Assembly (NCBI GenBank): GCA_021399445.1
Contig: JAJTUQ010000005.1
Location: forward strand, 248,001 to 312,000
DNA from: Xylogone sp. PMI_703
Taxonomy: Eukaryota; Ascomycota; Leotiomycetes
DNA: 64,000 bases
Direction of reading: 5' to 3'
Shown piece after piece: positions 33,512-44,434 of the stretch. A program made the translations under genes and the position numbers. The notes below the pieces were generated by a model that ran no database searches, was not told the DNA's origin, and saw nothing but the letters and a program-made list of their open reading frames with translations. Each line of letters starts with the position of its first letter. Position 1 is the first letter of the stretch.

Positions 33512-34938
33512 CAGTAAAAGAATCTAAATGGTATAAATTGAAAAGGGGTAAAAAGTATCAAAAGCAGGGCTCAGTCTGAAGCTTCTCATACCATTGGTGC
33601 TTACTGAGCCCAGCACTTTAACGACAAGATACAGCCGAGTGATTTCTGATTACGCTACTTTCTACTGGGACCGTGTAAGCTTATCTTTGTATGGCTTAGC
33701 CAATATACTAAAGATGAAGTCTAGAATAATCTATTATTCTGTCTATATCGGAAGTATTTCTAACGCTGACTCAGGTTTCGGGGTTTGCTCAAGCTATAAT
33801 CGTCGATCGGTGGAAGCAACTGTGGTTAGTAACCAAACGTAGGCACTTACATTTTCGCCAGGCCATTTTCAACGCGGTTGATCACTTTAATATACCTTGC
33901 TGTCGGTTTACTCTCTTAACGCGTGGTACAACGTACCAGTGTAGTTACGGTATGTTAATTGCGTGTGTGAGAGTTGATTCTATTCCTACGTACGGAGGTG
34001 GGAGATAGTAGAGCTTACGGCTCGGCTGCGGCTGCCCGACTAAGTCTAGTGTACGTACCGCATATACTCACTCAAATGGCTCTCGAACTAAGCCCCCTGA
34101 ATTACGCTCTGTAGCATATTTACCGAGTGGTTAATCTCCTAGTGCTGACGATACGCACTGTATAGCGTTACATTTGCTATCTAGTTCGACAGCCAATTTC
34201 GTGAGTATATACGGTATATGTAACTTCCACGTGATAAAAGAGACCAACGCTTGCATTGTGTTGGTTATGACGAATAGGAATATGGTAATATATTGCATAG
34301 CTATAAACTAATTGTATTGAACTGAAGAATAAAGGTAATCAAGTAGAGCAATATAGATAGACCTCCAGGAGTGTACTATATTACCGGATACCCGAATACC
34401 GGGCTTAGGCGATGCCTTCGGCAACTGACCCTTCTAAGAAATTATTATTTAGAGTTGATATAGTTTAATTGTAAAAATAAGGTTAGTGTTCCGCTAGCGG
34501 ATCTTAGTTTCAGGGTTATAGAGTGAATGTACGCAATTTCTAATTTCTAACAAAATCGTATAAGATCGTCTTGTATAATTCGAGTGAGTTACTAAAAATG
34601 GAAATATAATTGCCATGCAAAAGGTGAGCCATTTTCACCGGCCAACGGTATAAGAATAAGGCTAGCGTTCCGCTAGTGGGTATTAATTTCAATGGCTTAC
34701 AGAGTAAATGTGACCAATTTCCATTAGATGAGAATGATATTCTGTTATTACTACTATAACACTAAAAATTACACATTTATTCATATGCTCTTACCACCTA
34801 ACTTGATTTCTTATATAACCTCTACTTAATGCTTTGTATCTTTCTCTATCAAACTTTAAGAGTTTTACGTTTGATCATTAACACCAACCAATTATTAATA
34901 TACGTGACTTTTGTTCATAACTAAAACCAATTACAAAC
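33512..34938. other. Intergenic region with a diverged direct repeat
   Basis: AT-rich, no gene. It contains two diverged direct repeats (34478-34551 and 34658-34731). Promoter for the DUF3237 gene should lie at the right end. Confidence 0.5.
34478..34731. repeat. Pair of diverged direct repeats
   Basis: Two copies about 180 bp apart. Copy one (from 34478) and copy two (from 34658) share aaggNtagNgttccgctag, then a (g/t)ttNcaNgg(g/c)tta(t/c)agagt(g/a)aatgt block. Most differences are transitions, which fits RIP-type or general decay of a duplicated fragment. Confidence 0.6.
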
Positions 34939-35733
34939 ATGCTAATGTATAATTATCTAGTTCCTGCACTTTACTTGAACGTAAGTGAAACATATAAGCC
35001 ATAACACGGCTTATTAACAATCCCACAGCTAAAATCAAGTTGTTTTGCTTACACATTATTAGGTGACCGTTTCACAGGTATAGTTATACTTAAATTTCAT
35101 CTTTTATCTCTAGCTTAGCAAATGTAGCTTTATCTGGGAACTTTGAACACAGGAAGTAGTCTGGTTCTTGGACATATTGATTTGGGGACATTGCGATCGG
35201 AGCCTGGTGTTTGTACCATTAACCAACCTGCTAGATACATGATTTTAACTTTGTCCCTAGTTCGAGCCTCATGTTGAGGCGGATGTTCTTTACGGAGATG
35301 ATTATCCAACCATTGATCCTAGTAGGAAAATCACTAGAACCAATATGAGAGCCACCATCCAGCCACGGGACGATGAAATTGCATTCCAGATGCAAGCAAC
35401 TGGAATTGAAATGTCTACCCCTGACAAAGATGTGATCCTAGCTGCGAAAGGATCTGGTCCTGGTTACAAGGCGGCTTATGGCTCAGCCTATGCAGGTAAG
35501 AAATTAACTAGTTAAACTACAACATTTTTAATTAATTAACTATATGACATTTAGTCTGGACGGTGTCATTCTTTGGGGGAGGTGAGAAGTATGCCGCTTT
35601 GCAAGATGGTATCTTCGTCGCAAGTGAAGCCCTCACCGGCAGCGCCAATCTCGGCGAGTTTTATGTTGCATTGAAAATCAGCAAAGTTTATAGTACAAAT
35701 ACTTCGACAGTGATAGGAAATGATTTTCCGTGA
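34939..35733 (+). CDS. DUF3237-family protein (5 short exons)
   Basis: No exon is long enough to stand out; the gene is seen only after splicing: join(34939..34980, 35063..35077, 35128..35208, 35261..35495, 35555..35733), 183 residues. The strongest evidence is exons 3-5: HIDLGTLRSEPG joins FEPHVEADVLYGDDYPTIDP, then GYKAAYGSAYA joins VWTVSFFGGGEKYAALQDGI, ending FYVALKISKVYS. This order and spacing match DUF3237 (SEPG-FEP-hydrophobic-YG-DDY; FGxAF-like; YxxLxxGxFV; YxVxKV). The N-terminal exons, including a 15-nt microexon, are less certain; the start could also be the ATG at 34945. The donor of intron 3 (GTTTGT) is weak. The family is a small beta-barrel of unknown function, common in ascomycetes. 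The gene seems intact. Confidence 0.72.
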
Positions 35734-36149
35734 GTTAAGAGTAATCACTATGTAGTTGTCAGATGGGAATAAGATTCATGTAATCTTGTTAAGGAATTGT
35801 GCTTATGCAATAGGCACTAGGAGGTTAACTGAGTAGAGATTTAAGGGTAAACGTGGTAGCATTATGAATAGCAATATACATAGAGTTACTACACCATACA
35901 ATTAATATGCACTTCAGCCTAGCCACGGCGCTATAATCCTAGACAAGCAGTCCTTGCCACACGGTCGCTCGTTATTCCAAATTTGTCTTCTATGACTTTG
36001 GCCACAGAAAGATCGCACAGTGGATCACTGCCAAAAGACGTACTTGACGGTCCCGCTATTGGGATCGAATGGACCTGTGTCAATGAAGATAATAAGGATG
36101 AGCGACAACATCAGGTACAATAAATGGGCCGTCTATATAGCTTTGCTGA
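35734..36149. other. Intergenic region
   Basis: No feature recognised between the DUF3237 gene and the ankyrin relic. Confidence 0.4.
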
Positions 36150-36510
36150 GCAAGTTCTTATTTGGCTCGACTAGGGTAGTAAAGAGACTAACTTTACTAT
36201 CACGATCTGCTGAGAACGGAGACAAAACTGTTGTGCAGCTGCTGCTCAGTAGAGTCGTTGAATTTTAGTCAAAGAACCGATGGGGCCCAAACGTTATTAT
36301 CACGAGCTACTGAGAACCAACACAAAGCTATCATACAGCTGCCGGTAGAGAATATGTTGAGCCCAAAGTTAAGGACCAGCGCGATTAGTCGCCGCAACCG
36401 TTTTAGCTGGGTTGTACACTTAAATAATGGGGAGGCATTCGAAGAGCAGAACATCAATCTCGCCATAGCTGTAACGACAACTTTAACAGGCGACAGTGGA
36501 AAAGCGTAAT
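36150..36510 (+). pseudogene. Ankyrin-repeat gene relic
   Basis: Two ankyrin-like units are readable but in different frames. The first is LTLLSRSAENGDKTVVQLLL followed by a TAG where a Gln codon is expected before SKNR. The second, one frame over, is QTLLSRATENQHKAIIQL. The pattern TLLSRA.ENGH.A.VQLLL is typical of fungal ankyrin arrays. The stop and the shift mean it no longer codes. No upstream HET, NACHT or other partner domain remains next to it. Confidence 0.65.
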
Positions 36511-36661
36511 GATTATTTAAGAGCCCTTTAAACACTAAGGATAAAGCGTTTGTTATCTCCGACTCCTTTCCCAGCCGTATGCCCTAATCTGTCTCTACAT
36601 CTCCAGGCTATATTATCAACTTAGATATAACGCTTGTAAAGCCAACTCCAGCTCAGCTCAA

Positions 36662-38320
36662 CTAAATACACTGCCAGGAATTTTCATCTGTATAATTTCC
36701 TGGGCCAACATGAACATTTCTCAGCGGATACTTACAGTGTTTCCGCCTATATTCTACCTCGGTTCCAGACAGCTTTGCACCACGCAGAGTATCCGGAGCT
36801 ATGCCCTTCTCAACCCATTGGACTAAAGCCATCAGAACATTATCTTCGGGTGCCTGCCCAGTATAATCCGCCAAGTCTTGTCCGATTGAAACTGCCCCGT
36901 TACCACCACTACAATGGCCCATCCCGCTGATAGGGAAAAACCGGTAGAATTTATCTAATTGGCTAGGGGTCATGCGTAATGTATCAGATACTTTTCGGTA
37001 ATACAGTTTAGAATCCTCAGAACTGATGAGCCAGTCTGCCGTACCATGGTAATGGATAACCTTGCCTCCCCTTTTCTTAAAGGCCGAGATATCTCCATTG
37101 AAAGTTTCAGCATCGAACGGGTTCTGGTCCAGTGCAATTGTAGCATCGTGCAAAGTCCATCCAGTCCCATCCCATGTAGTATCGTTGAAGACGACATATT
37201 CATACCATTGGGTTGAATAGGTGAATGGAACGCCATTGTAGTATACAAATGCAGAAGTAGCCTCCGCGCCAGGCTGCATGCGCGGGTATAACAAAGATCC
37301 GGTCTCACTGTAAAATGGTCCTAGCACTCTGTAGACAGTGAGTGCCTGAGTCTCTGTTATGCAAGCACTAGAATTTGTGGACGTGGCAGAACAGATGAAG
37401 CTTGAGACATCGGGATAGCAAAGGCTAGGATCCTCGATAATTCCGTCTAAGGCTCCGTCAATGCCATCACACTGCTTAATAATGTTTTCTTGTACGAGAG
37501 CCCACTGATTTGGGGTGAGAAAGGTGTCCGCGGTCGGTGGCCCGGTTAGGGTATAAAACCATGCGCCCCAGGAGATGAGGTTAACCAGGTTCATGGCCGG
37601 AGAACCCGCGACTACGCCATCGAAATCGTCCGGGAAATCCTGCACTTCTTTCCAGCCCTGCCTGCCTCCAGTAGAGCAACCAAAATAATAAGACTTTGAA
37701 AATCCTTGAGGATAAAATAATTTAGTAACTTCTTTCCCAACAACCGTATTAGTGTGTACAGATCGGTAGACGTAATCAGCAACAACATCCGGGTTGTTGA
37801 GAAATGACTCAGCGGTTGTGCCGTTGTGGCCGTTATTCGCGCCTACAGTAGAGAAGCCTAGCATCGTGGTATATGCCATAGAAGCATAATCAACACCTTT
37901 GTGGGTATTTGATGTCAGCACTTTCTTGCCTCCGTAATATTCTCAAGCTATTGCATATGGATCTCTCTTACATCCGTTCAACCCTCCATTCCCGGTACTC
38001 AAAAATCTTCCCGTATATTTTCTGGGCAGCCATGTTTCCATAGTAATGCTGCTTCTATCCGATGTCTTCACGGCCAACGCGACTCGACATAAGTCGACAT
38101 AAGCCTGCTGTGGCGCTTGGCCGCAATCGGGGGGATTGTCAGCCAGAGAGATGTTACTGCCACTTGGAACATATTGGACAAAGTTGACTGTGACGTTGGG
38201 TAACTTGATTCTTGCTCCCAGCGACTTGCAAGAGACTTCAAAAGTATTAGGTGGGGATTTAGCAACCGCCCCAATCACGATCGCGGCCAGGCCTGCGACT
38301 ATTGCTGATACACGGTGCAT
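36662..38320 (-). CDS. Tannase / feruloyl esterase family, secreted (2 exons)
   Basis: Model complement(join(36662..37896, 37972..38320)), 527 residues. A signal peptide (MHRVSAIVAGLAAIVIGAVA) starts the protein. Splicing a GTAAGA donor to an AAAG acceptor restores GNGGLNGCVDYASMAY, the cysteine-containing block of this family. The nucleophile is Ser191 in GCSTGGRQGW; the acid/base partners are in the HYHGTADWLIS (Asp) and GMGHCSGG (His) blocks, and the flanking cysteines (GCS and GHC) form the family's Ser-His-linking disulphide. It should cleave ester-linked phenolic acids such as ferulate (FaeB-type) or gallate; sequence alone does not separate these. It is divergent from a GH51 arabinofuranosidase (1.3 kb apart). 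Feruloyl groups hang on arabinose side chains, so the pair could act on the same polymer. Confidence 0.93.
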
Positions 38321-39594
38321 CCTGTGAAGGTAGCCTTCTGCAACAGTAAGGGGCCACTCTAGCTGGTGACGTGGGCGAGATCATCAAAGAGTCACGGATT
38401 ATCTAACCAAGGTCAACAGGATAAGGTCTCGCGCCTCAACAGACCTGTAGTCAAGAAACTATCGGATGCTAATACACAAGATGAGAGGATGTATTGGATC
38501 AATCAGCCATATATCAGCTTCATCGACTCTCTCAAAAACCTGAGAACTGGGTAACCGGGGAGCAGAATGTTCGGTATGAACATTGGTGACCCGAGGTTGC
38601 ATCCTTGCTACAACGACGCTTTGCAGCCAGTGCTCCCTGTGCAGCATAATATTATCCAGCCATGGTGGAAATGCTCCAAGCAGCAACGCCATAATACCGG
38701 GTATTTTTATTGCATGGATTCCTTATGCTTAAGTGACGGTGGCGTTGCTTGCCCCTTGATTTGGTGAGCTTGGCTCCCCGCATTCTCCTCATGCGACTCA
38801 GGGCCGGGTCTCTCGGCGATGGATTTCGGTATTTGATGAGTTGCTGCTTTTGAGTGCCCAGACTGACTATTTCCTCCGCTGTCATCCCCTCAAGTCACCA
38901 ACACCAATTCTCCCTATTATTATCTTTCTCGAAGAGCGACTTAATCTTGTCAAAATGCTTGCCTTCACCACGGGATATCTCCCTTCTTGCAAAATAGTGG
39001 GTTTAGAGCAGTGCGTGGGCTATCGAGTCATTTAGACATTGAGTGGTATATATACATAGGAGACGCATTTCACCTCGCTGTTTTCGGGCTGCTCAGTATA
39101 CTCACTGCACTTCCTTGCGGGCTAAAAACACATTTAGTGCTTTATATATCGACGAGAGCTGCAATTCAGCATCACAATCAACTAGATCGCATTCTCCCTG
39201 CGCCACCCACCAAGCACCTCGGTTTAGACATTTCCAAATGGCACTGCTTTTGATTGGCGCGCATCTTGGGAGCCAATATCAACTTAGGTGCAGTTCAAAG
39301 CCGAAGCCATGTACCTGGTTCTAGACTCAGGCTTTCTTTTTTTTCCCCTCATTCTAATGCTAGAAGCTTACATCGCGGATAAATGAACCCTCCTAGATTA
39401 TTGGGAATTTGTGCGGGTAATTAAATGATCTGCTAATCCGCGGGTAAATGATCAGTTAATTCGTGTTCTCACATCCTGGTCATTCCTTTCCGAGATGGAA
39501 TTGACAAGAGCTATAAAGCAAGATTGTTGCACAAGCTGGGGGTCGTCAGGACGAGGCTCCGGCATTGTTCAGCTTTCTCTGAATAGTCATCAAG
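38321..39594. other. Divergent promoter region, esterase and arabinofuranosidase
   Basis: About 1.3 kb. Contains repeats of taaatgatc and ccgcgg/ataaatga motifs around 39380-39450 but no gene. Both promoters must lie here. Confidence 0.5.
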
Positions 39595-41869
39595 ATGTTG
39601 GGTCGAAGTCTTCTTACCATCGTGTCCTTCTTTGCAGGGCTCAGCTACGCTGTAAATCTCAAAGTGGCCAACCATGGAGGGAATGCCTCGTCTCCGCTCA
39701 TGTACGGAATTATGTTTGAGGATATCAATCACTCTGGTGATGGTGGTATCTATGCAGAGCTGATCCAAAATCGTGCATTTCAAGGCAGTACCGAATTCCC
39801 TTCCACAATTGCCCCATGGGAACCTGTTGGCAATGCCAGGTTGGCTCTCCAGAATACTTCTGTGCCACTCTCCTGGGCTCTTCCAGCGTCAGTGAATGTG
39901 GCCCAGGGACTGGGTGCCTTACCCGGGGGAGTCATTGGTATTCAAAATCCCGGATGGTGGGGAATTAGCGTCAAGCCGCAGAAGTACACTGGTAGTTTCT
40001 GGGCTTTAGGTTCATATAAGGGTGATTTTACGGTGAAGCTACAGTCAGCTGTTTCATCTCACATCTGGGCAAGTGTACAGGTTAAGTCTGAATGCCAGCG
40101 GGGCAAATGGGTGGAGCACAAATTTCAACTCTATCCAAAGGTTGCAGCTCCTGATACAAATAACACTTTTGTTCTGGAGTTCCACTCAGGACAGGGCCCA
40201 CTCAATTTCAATTTGATTAGTCTGTTCCCCCCAACCTACAATAATAGACCAAATGGAAACCGTCCCGATTTAATGGAAGGATTGAAGGGCCTGAAGCCCA
40301 GCTTTTTCAGATTTCCGGGCGGAAATAACATGTATGTCACATGTGTGAGATGGCTTGAAAAGTACAGAATTTAGCTGATTATGTTTTCAGCGAAGGAGAT
40401 ACTTTCAACTATCGCTGGAAATGGAATGAGACCATTGGGCCTCTGACCCAGCGACCTGGACGCCCAGGAACATGGGGCTATGAGAATACGGATGGACTCG
40501 GTCTCGTTGAGTATCTCGAAGTATATGTTTCCTTTGCTCTGGTGTCAACCCTAGCTTACAACTTTATAGTGGTGCGAAGACCTGGAAGTTGAGCCCGTTC
40601 TCGCAATTTGGTCAGGTGTATACCTAAATGGATATAATAACACCGATCCCGATGTGATCCCGGAGTCGGAGATTGGACTCTATGTGCAAGATGCATTGAA
40701 CGAACTGGAGTTCATTATGGGAGGTGTGCATACCAAATATGGAGCCTTGCGGGCGTCGCTGGGACATCCTAGCCCATGGAAGATCAATTATGTGGAAGTA
40801 AGACTCTTCCGATTCCCCGATTGGGAATTGTGGATAGTAAGAACCAAATGCGCTAAAAGCTACTGTGACTATAGATTGGCAACGAAGACAACCTCTCTGA
40901 TCCTGCTTCTTATACAGCCTACCGCTTCAGAGCCTTTTACGACGCAATCCACGCCGCCTACCCATCTATTACACTTTTATCATCCACCGGGGATCTTACG
41001 GCTACTGCGGGCCACAGTGCCACCGATTATCACGAGTACAACAGACCCAACCTTTATGCCACCGAGTTCAATAAGTGGGATAACGCAGACCGCTCTCATC
41101 ATATTTTGCTGGGTGAGTATGCAACTATCCAGGCCAATAAGGCCGATCCTACCGAACCTGTTGACTGGAGTGGTGCTGAGCCCAGGTTGCCGTATCCAAT
41201 CTGGATTGGCGCTGTGGGCGAAGCTATTTATACTCTCGGTGCTGAGAGGAACGGTGATGTTGTAATCGGTGCAAGCTATGCGCCAGGATTCCAGAACGTA
41301 AACAACTTCCAGTGGGCTGTAAGTTCTTTTCCAATCTTAACCATGATCCAGAAATGAATGGGCCACTGACCTGCTCTACAGCCTGATCTTGTCTCTTTCA
41401 ATGCAGACCCGGAGCAAGATGCTTTCTCGACCAGCTACTATGCTATCCAGGTATGCAAAATTTTCTGAGTTTTCCAGTTCATATCAAAATCAAAAGTGAG
41501 CCCACTGACTGTTGTGATCAGCTGCTCTCCTCACATCGCTTCACCCATACCGCGCCAATGAGTTCTGATTCGGGATTTGGACCAGCTTTCTATGTTGCAG
41601 GTGTCAATGCTGGGACAACTGAATATACCTTCAAGGCTGCCGTCTATAATACCACTGAATCTATACCATTCAACATTAATTTCGAGGGTCTAAGCCGGGG
41701 TAGCAAGGCAACCCTTACTATCCTCAATGCGCCAAGCGGACTCTCATACAACTCTATAGGAGGGCGGAATGTTGTTGAGAAAACTGTTACCAGATTGACC
41801 GCAAAGAAGGGTGGTATATTTTCGTTTAAGTTGAAGCAGTATGACATCGCGGTCTTGACTACCTTCTAG
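39595..41869 (+). CDS. Alpha-L-arabinofuranosidase, GH51, secreted (6 exons)
   Basis: Model join(39595..40331, 40391..40520, 40570..40797, 40875..41318, 41382..41450, 41522..41869), 651 residues, all junctions in frame. A signal peptide ([19 protein letters not shown]) is followed by the N-terminal carbohydrate-binding-like part with [20 protein letters not shown]. The catalytic barrel has RFPGGNN, the KWNETIGPL block, and the acid/base Glu369 in IGNEDN. The nucleophile is Glu446 in LLGEYA. The C-terminal beta-sandwich (to VLTTF) is complete. The enzyme removes L-arabinose side groups from arabinan and arabinoxylan. The length agrees with fungal AbfA-type enzymes (about 630-670). Its neighbour is the divergent feruloyl-esterase-like gene. 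Confidence 0.95.
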
Positions 41870-42104
41870 ATAGCACTTATCTCTCACCCTTTGATATTCA
41901 TTTGACATTTAGATCAAGGTTATCACAACTGATTAATGGAAGATATTCTACAAGAGCATGATTTGATTGTACAGCATTAGGATTATCCATTACTATTTGA
42001 CCTTGCTATCTTACTGTGCTGCTGGGCCCAAACCAGCCCACCAAATCACATCAATTAGTAGCTCTCCTTGTGTAGAGGTTGAATGAATAAATACGGCACT
42101 GCGT

Positions 42105-44431
42105 TTAATACGCACATGGACATGTAACCTCATCATATGTCAGGACAATAGGAGTCAATGGACCTAGGTTATCTGAGTACCACATTGGTTGCCAGGGTCC
42201 AGTATTAAACACGTTAGGATCATTGTAGTACGCAGGTGGCTCATATGAGAACCAGCCTCCATCGCATATCATTGTCTTTGTAACCTTATCCAGCGAACAT
42301 GTTGGCCCAGCAAGGTTGTCAGGCTCATAACCATCCAAAAATACAACTGGTGGAATGTCCGCAATTGACTGGGGTATCAGTGGCCTTGGCACATTGTTAT
42401 CCCCATTCAGCGACACCAGGAGGCCAGCACAAGTCAAGTAAAATGTCGCGACCACCATCGGTACACCTTGGTAGGCTGTACCCCAGCCTCCGAATATGGG
42501 TCCCCTGCATTAGTCGACATATAAAGCTTTTTACCATCAATATGAGGCGCTCCATGGCCAGTCAGGGTGAAGCACGAAGCTTGCGTCTGCAAGGGACAGC
42601 TAGAGGCTACAGTGGATGTCACTGGCCCACCGCTAGTAACAGTCGCACCTGTGGCGGAGATCACAGTTTGCGTCAGCGTGGAAGTGGCAATCTGGCCAAG
42701 GACGTCAATGGTGCTTGTAGCAGTATGTGTTACAGTGCCAGAGTAAGATGTCAAGGTCGAGGTCGAGGTATAGTAAGTCTTTGTGCTAGTTCCAGTGGCA
42801 ATCTGGGAGCATGCCAACTCAATCTTATCTGCATCCCAGGTGGAGATCATTGTTGGCTCAGGAGCTTGCCGTTTGTCTGCTACAAGAGTAGGAGCGCTTG
42901 TGACCTTGGGCAGTCTTGTTTCTGTTGTTCTCGTTACTGTGGAGAGGGTCGTACCAGGGGTTATCTCCAAGCCTCTCTCCAGAAAACCAGCAGCAAGAGA
43001 TTGGCGGCCGAAAGTATAGACATAAGATATGGTCGGTATCGTTGTAGTGGTGATTGGAAACTGCGTTATTGTCGGAGAAGTATACACAGTGGACGCCGTA
43101 GAGATTGTAGTAGGCACGGTGACAGTAATTGCTGTGGGAGTAACAAGCGTAGAAACCGCATAGGCAATGGTTACCGGAGGTTTGTAGTTCAAGTAAGCAG
43201 TGCAAAAAGCAGCACCAACACTTCTTAGAGAATTGACCTCATCCGCCGTCGGTATATCGTTAGGAACGTTGAAGCATTGGGTCGCACCTGATGTCTGGCC
43301 AGAAGGACCAAGGGCCAGTTGCTTTCCACCGCTGAAAAGCACATTGTTTGCCACATTCGAATACGAGGTCATCTCGAGCTGCCCTGCTTTGCATTTCTGA
43401 CCGTTATTCGAAAGCAAAGCTGCGTTAAAGCCGATTGAAGCCGCAGATGTGATATAGATGGGCTGCGCCCCATAAGGAGCGTTGAAGATATCAACCGAGA
43501 TTGAGAGTGCCGACCTCATTATTGGATTCCAGGACACTTTTGATGCTGTTGAGAAAGTAGGGTAGGTGTATTGGACTTCCGGGATAAAATTTTGAGGTGT
43601 TGCTGTTTGTTCCATAAAATCGATATAGAGAGAGCCGGAGTTTACGCTCACTTTGCCACCCCCTACAATATCGAGCGCTGAGTCCGTGGACCATTGCAAA
43701 CCCAGACTGTATATCATGGATGGCCTGTAAGAAAATAACGTTAGCGGGCAAAGAGGCTGAGGAGGAGAAGCAAAGACTTACGTGATAGTGAATTCACCAG
43801 GAACTATGACGGGACTAGGGAAGCTAGCTGCCGGGAACTGATAGTTCCAGGTACCAGAGAAGGCATCCGTTGCTGTAAGACCCATGACAAGATTTGATGA
43901 CCAACTAACTGTGGGTGTCATGTAGGCAGCTTCGAGCTTCCCATTCTGAAGGTTAACCATAACCCTTCCTTGGAATTTCACCTCCGTTACGGATAGTGAA
44001 CAATCCACACAGCTAACCGTCCCGGTAGGACCAGAGGCAAGCGGCTGGGGAGGCACCTCAAAATCGGCCGTCCAAGAGGAGGTGAAATCCCAATATTCCG
44101 AAGTCGGAATATTTATGTAGCACTCGGTCAGAACACATTTGATGGCATCCCGATTTTTATAAGCCTCATCAACGTCATCGTAGAACTCCTTGAGATCACA
44201 GATAAGCTCAGCTATTTCACCCACTTCTTCATCTATAGCGCCAAGAATTTCATCGAAGATGTCATTGCATCCTACATCCCAAAGGTATTTCCACCACCCC
44301 TCATCGCCGATATCATCGTCACGCTTGCTGAGGGAGGATGGAACAAGATCAAAAGGGATTGCGCGGGACTCGGGAGCATCCACCCGAGCAAAGATGTTGT
44401 TGCGCTTGTCACTATCGATCTTGGCTTGTGA
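42105..44431 (-). pseudogene. Remnant of a large secreted Thr-rich protein (DUF7029/DUF7223-like), 5' end cut off by a transposon
   Basis: Two exons are left: 44431-43782 and 43724-about 42485, joined across a GTAAGT intron (EFTIT joined to PSMIYSLGLQW). A last piece 42458-42105 is in another frame. The first residues visible are SQAKIDSDKRNNIFARVDAP; there is no ATG before them. The pogo-type element ends exactly at the TA of what reads as a TAG splice acceptor. Content: VSCVDCSLSVTEVKFQGRVM and following beta-rich region, resembling fungal extracellular DUF7223 proteins, then a long Thr/Ser-rich stalk (VSTLVTPTAITVTVPTT and similar) and a cysteine-containing end. Near 42481-42484 a run of four C on the plus strand lacks one base; adding it would continue EAGGTAYQGVPMVVATFYLT. 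The gene is thus broken in at least one and probably two places. Function of the family is unknown; a wall or surface protein is inference. Confidence 0.7.
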
Positions 44432-44434
44432 CTA

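Noticed and set aside
42299..43228. 309-codon plus-strand frame opposite the Thr-rich secreted-protein remnant
   Set aside because: Low-complexity Ser/Arg/Cys shadow of the Thr-rich stalk on the other strand.
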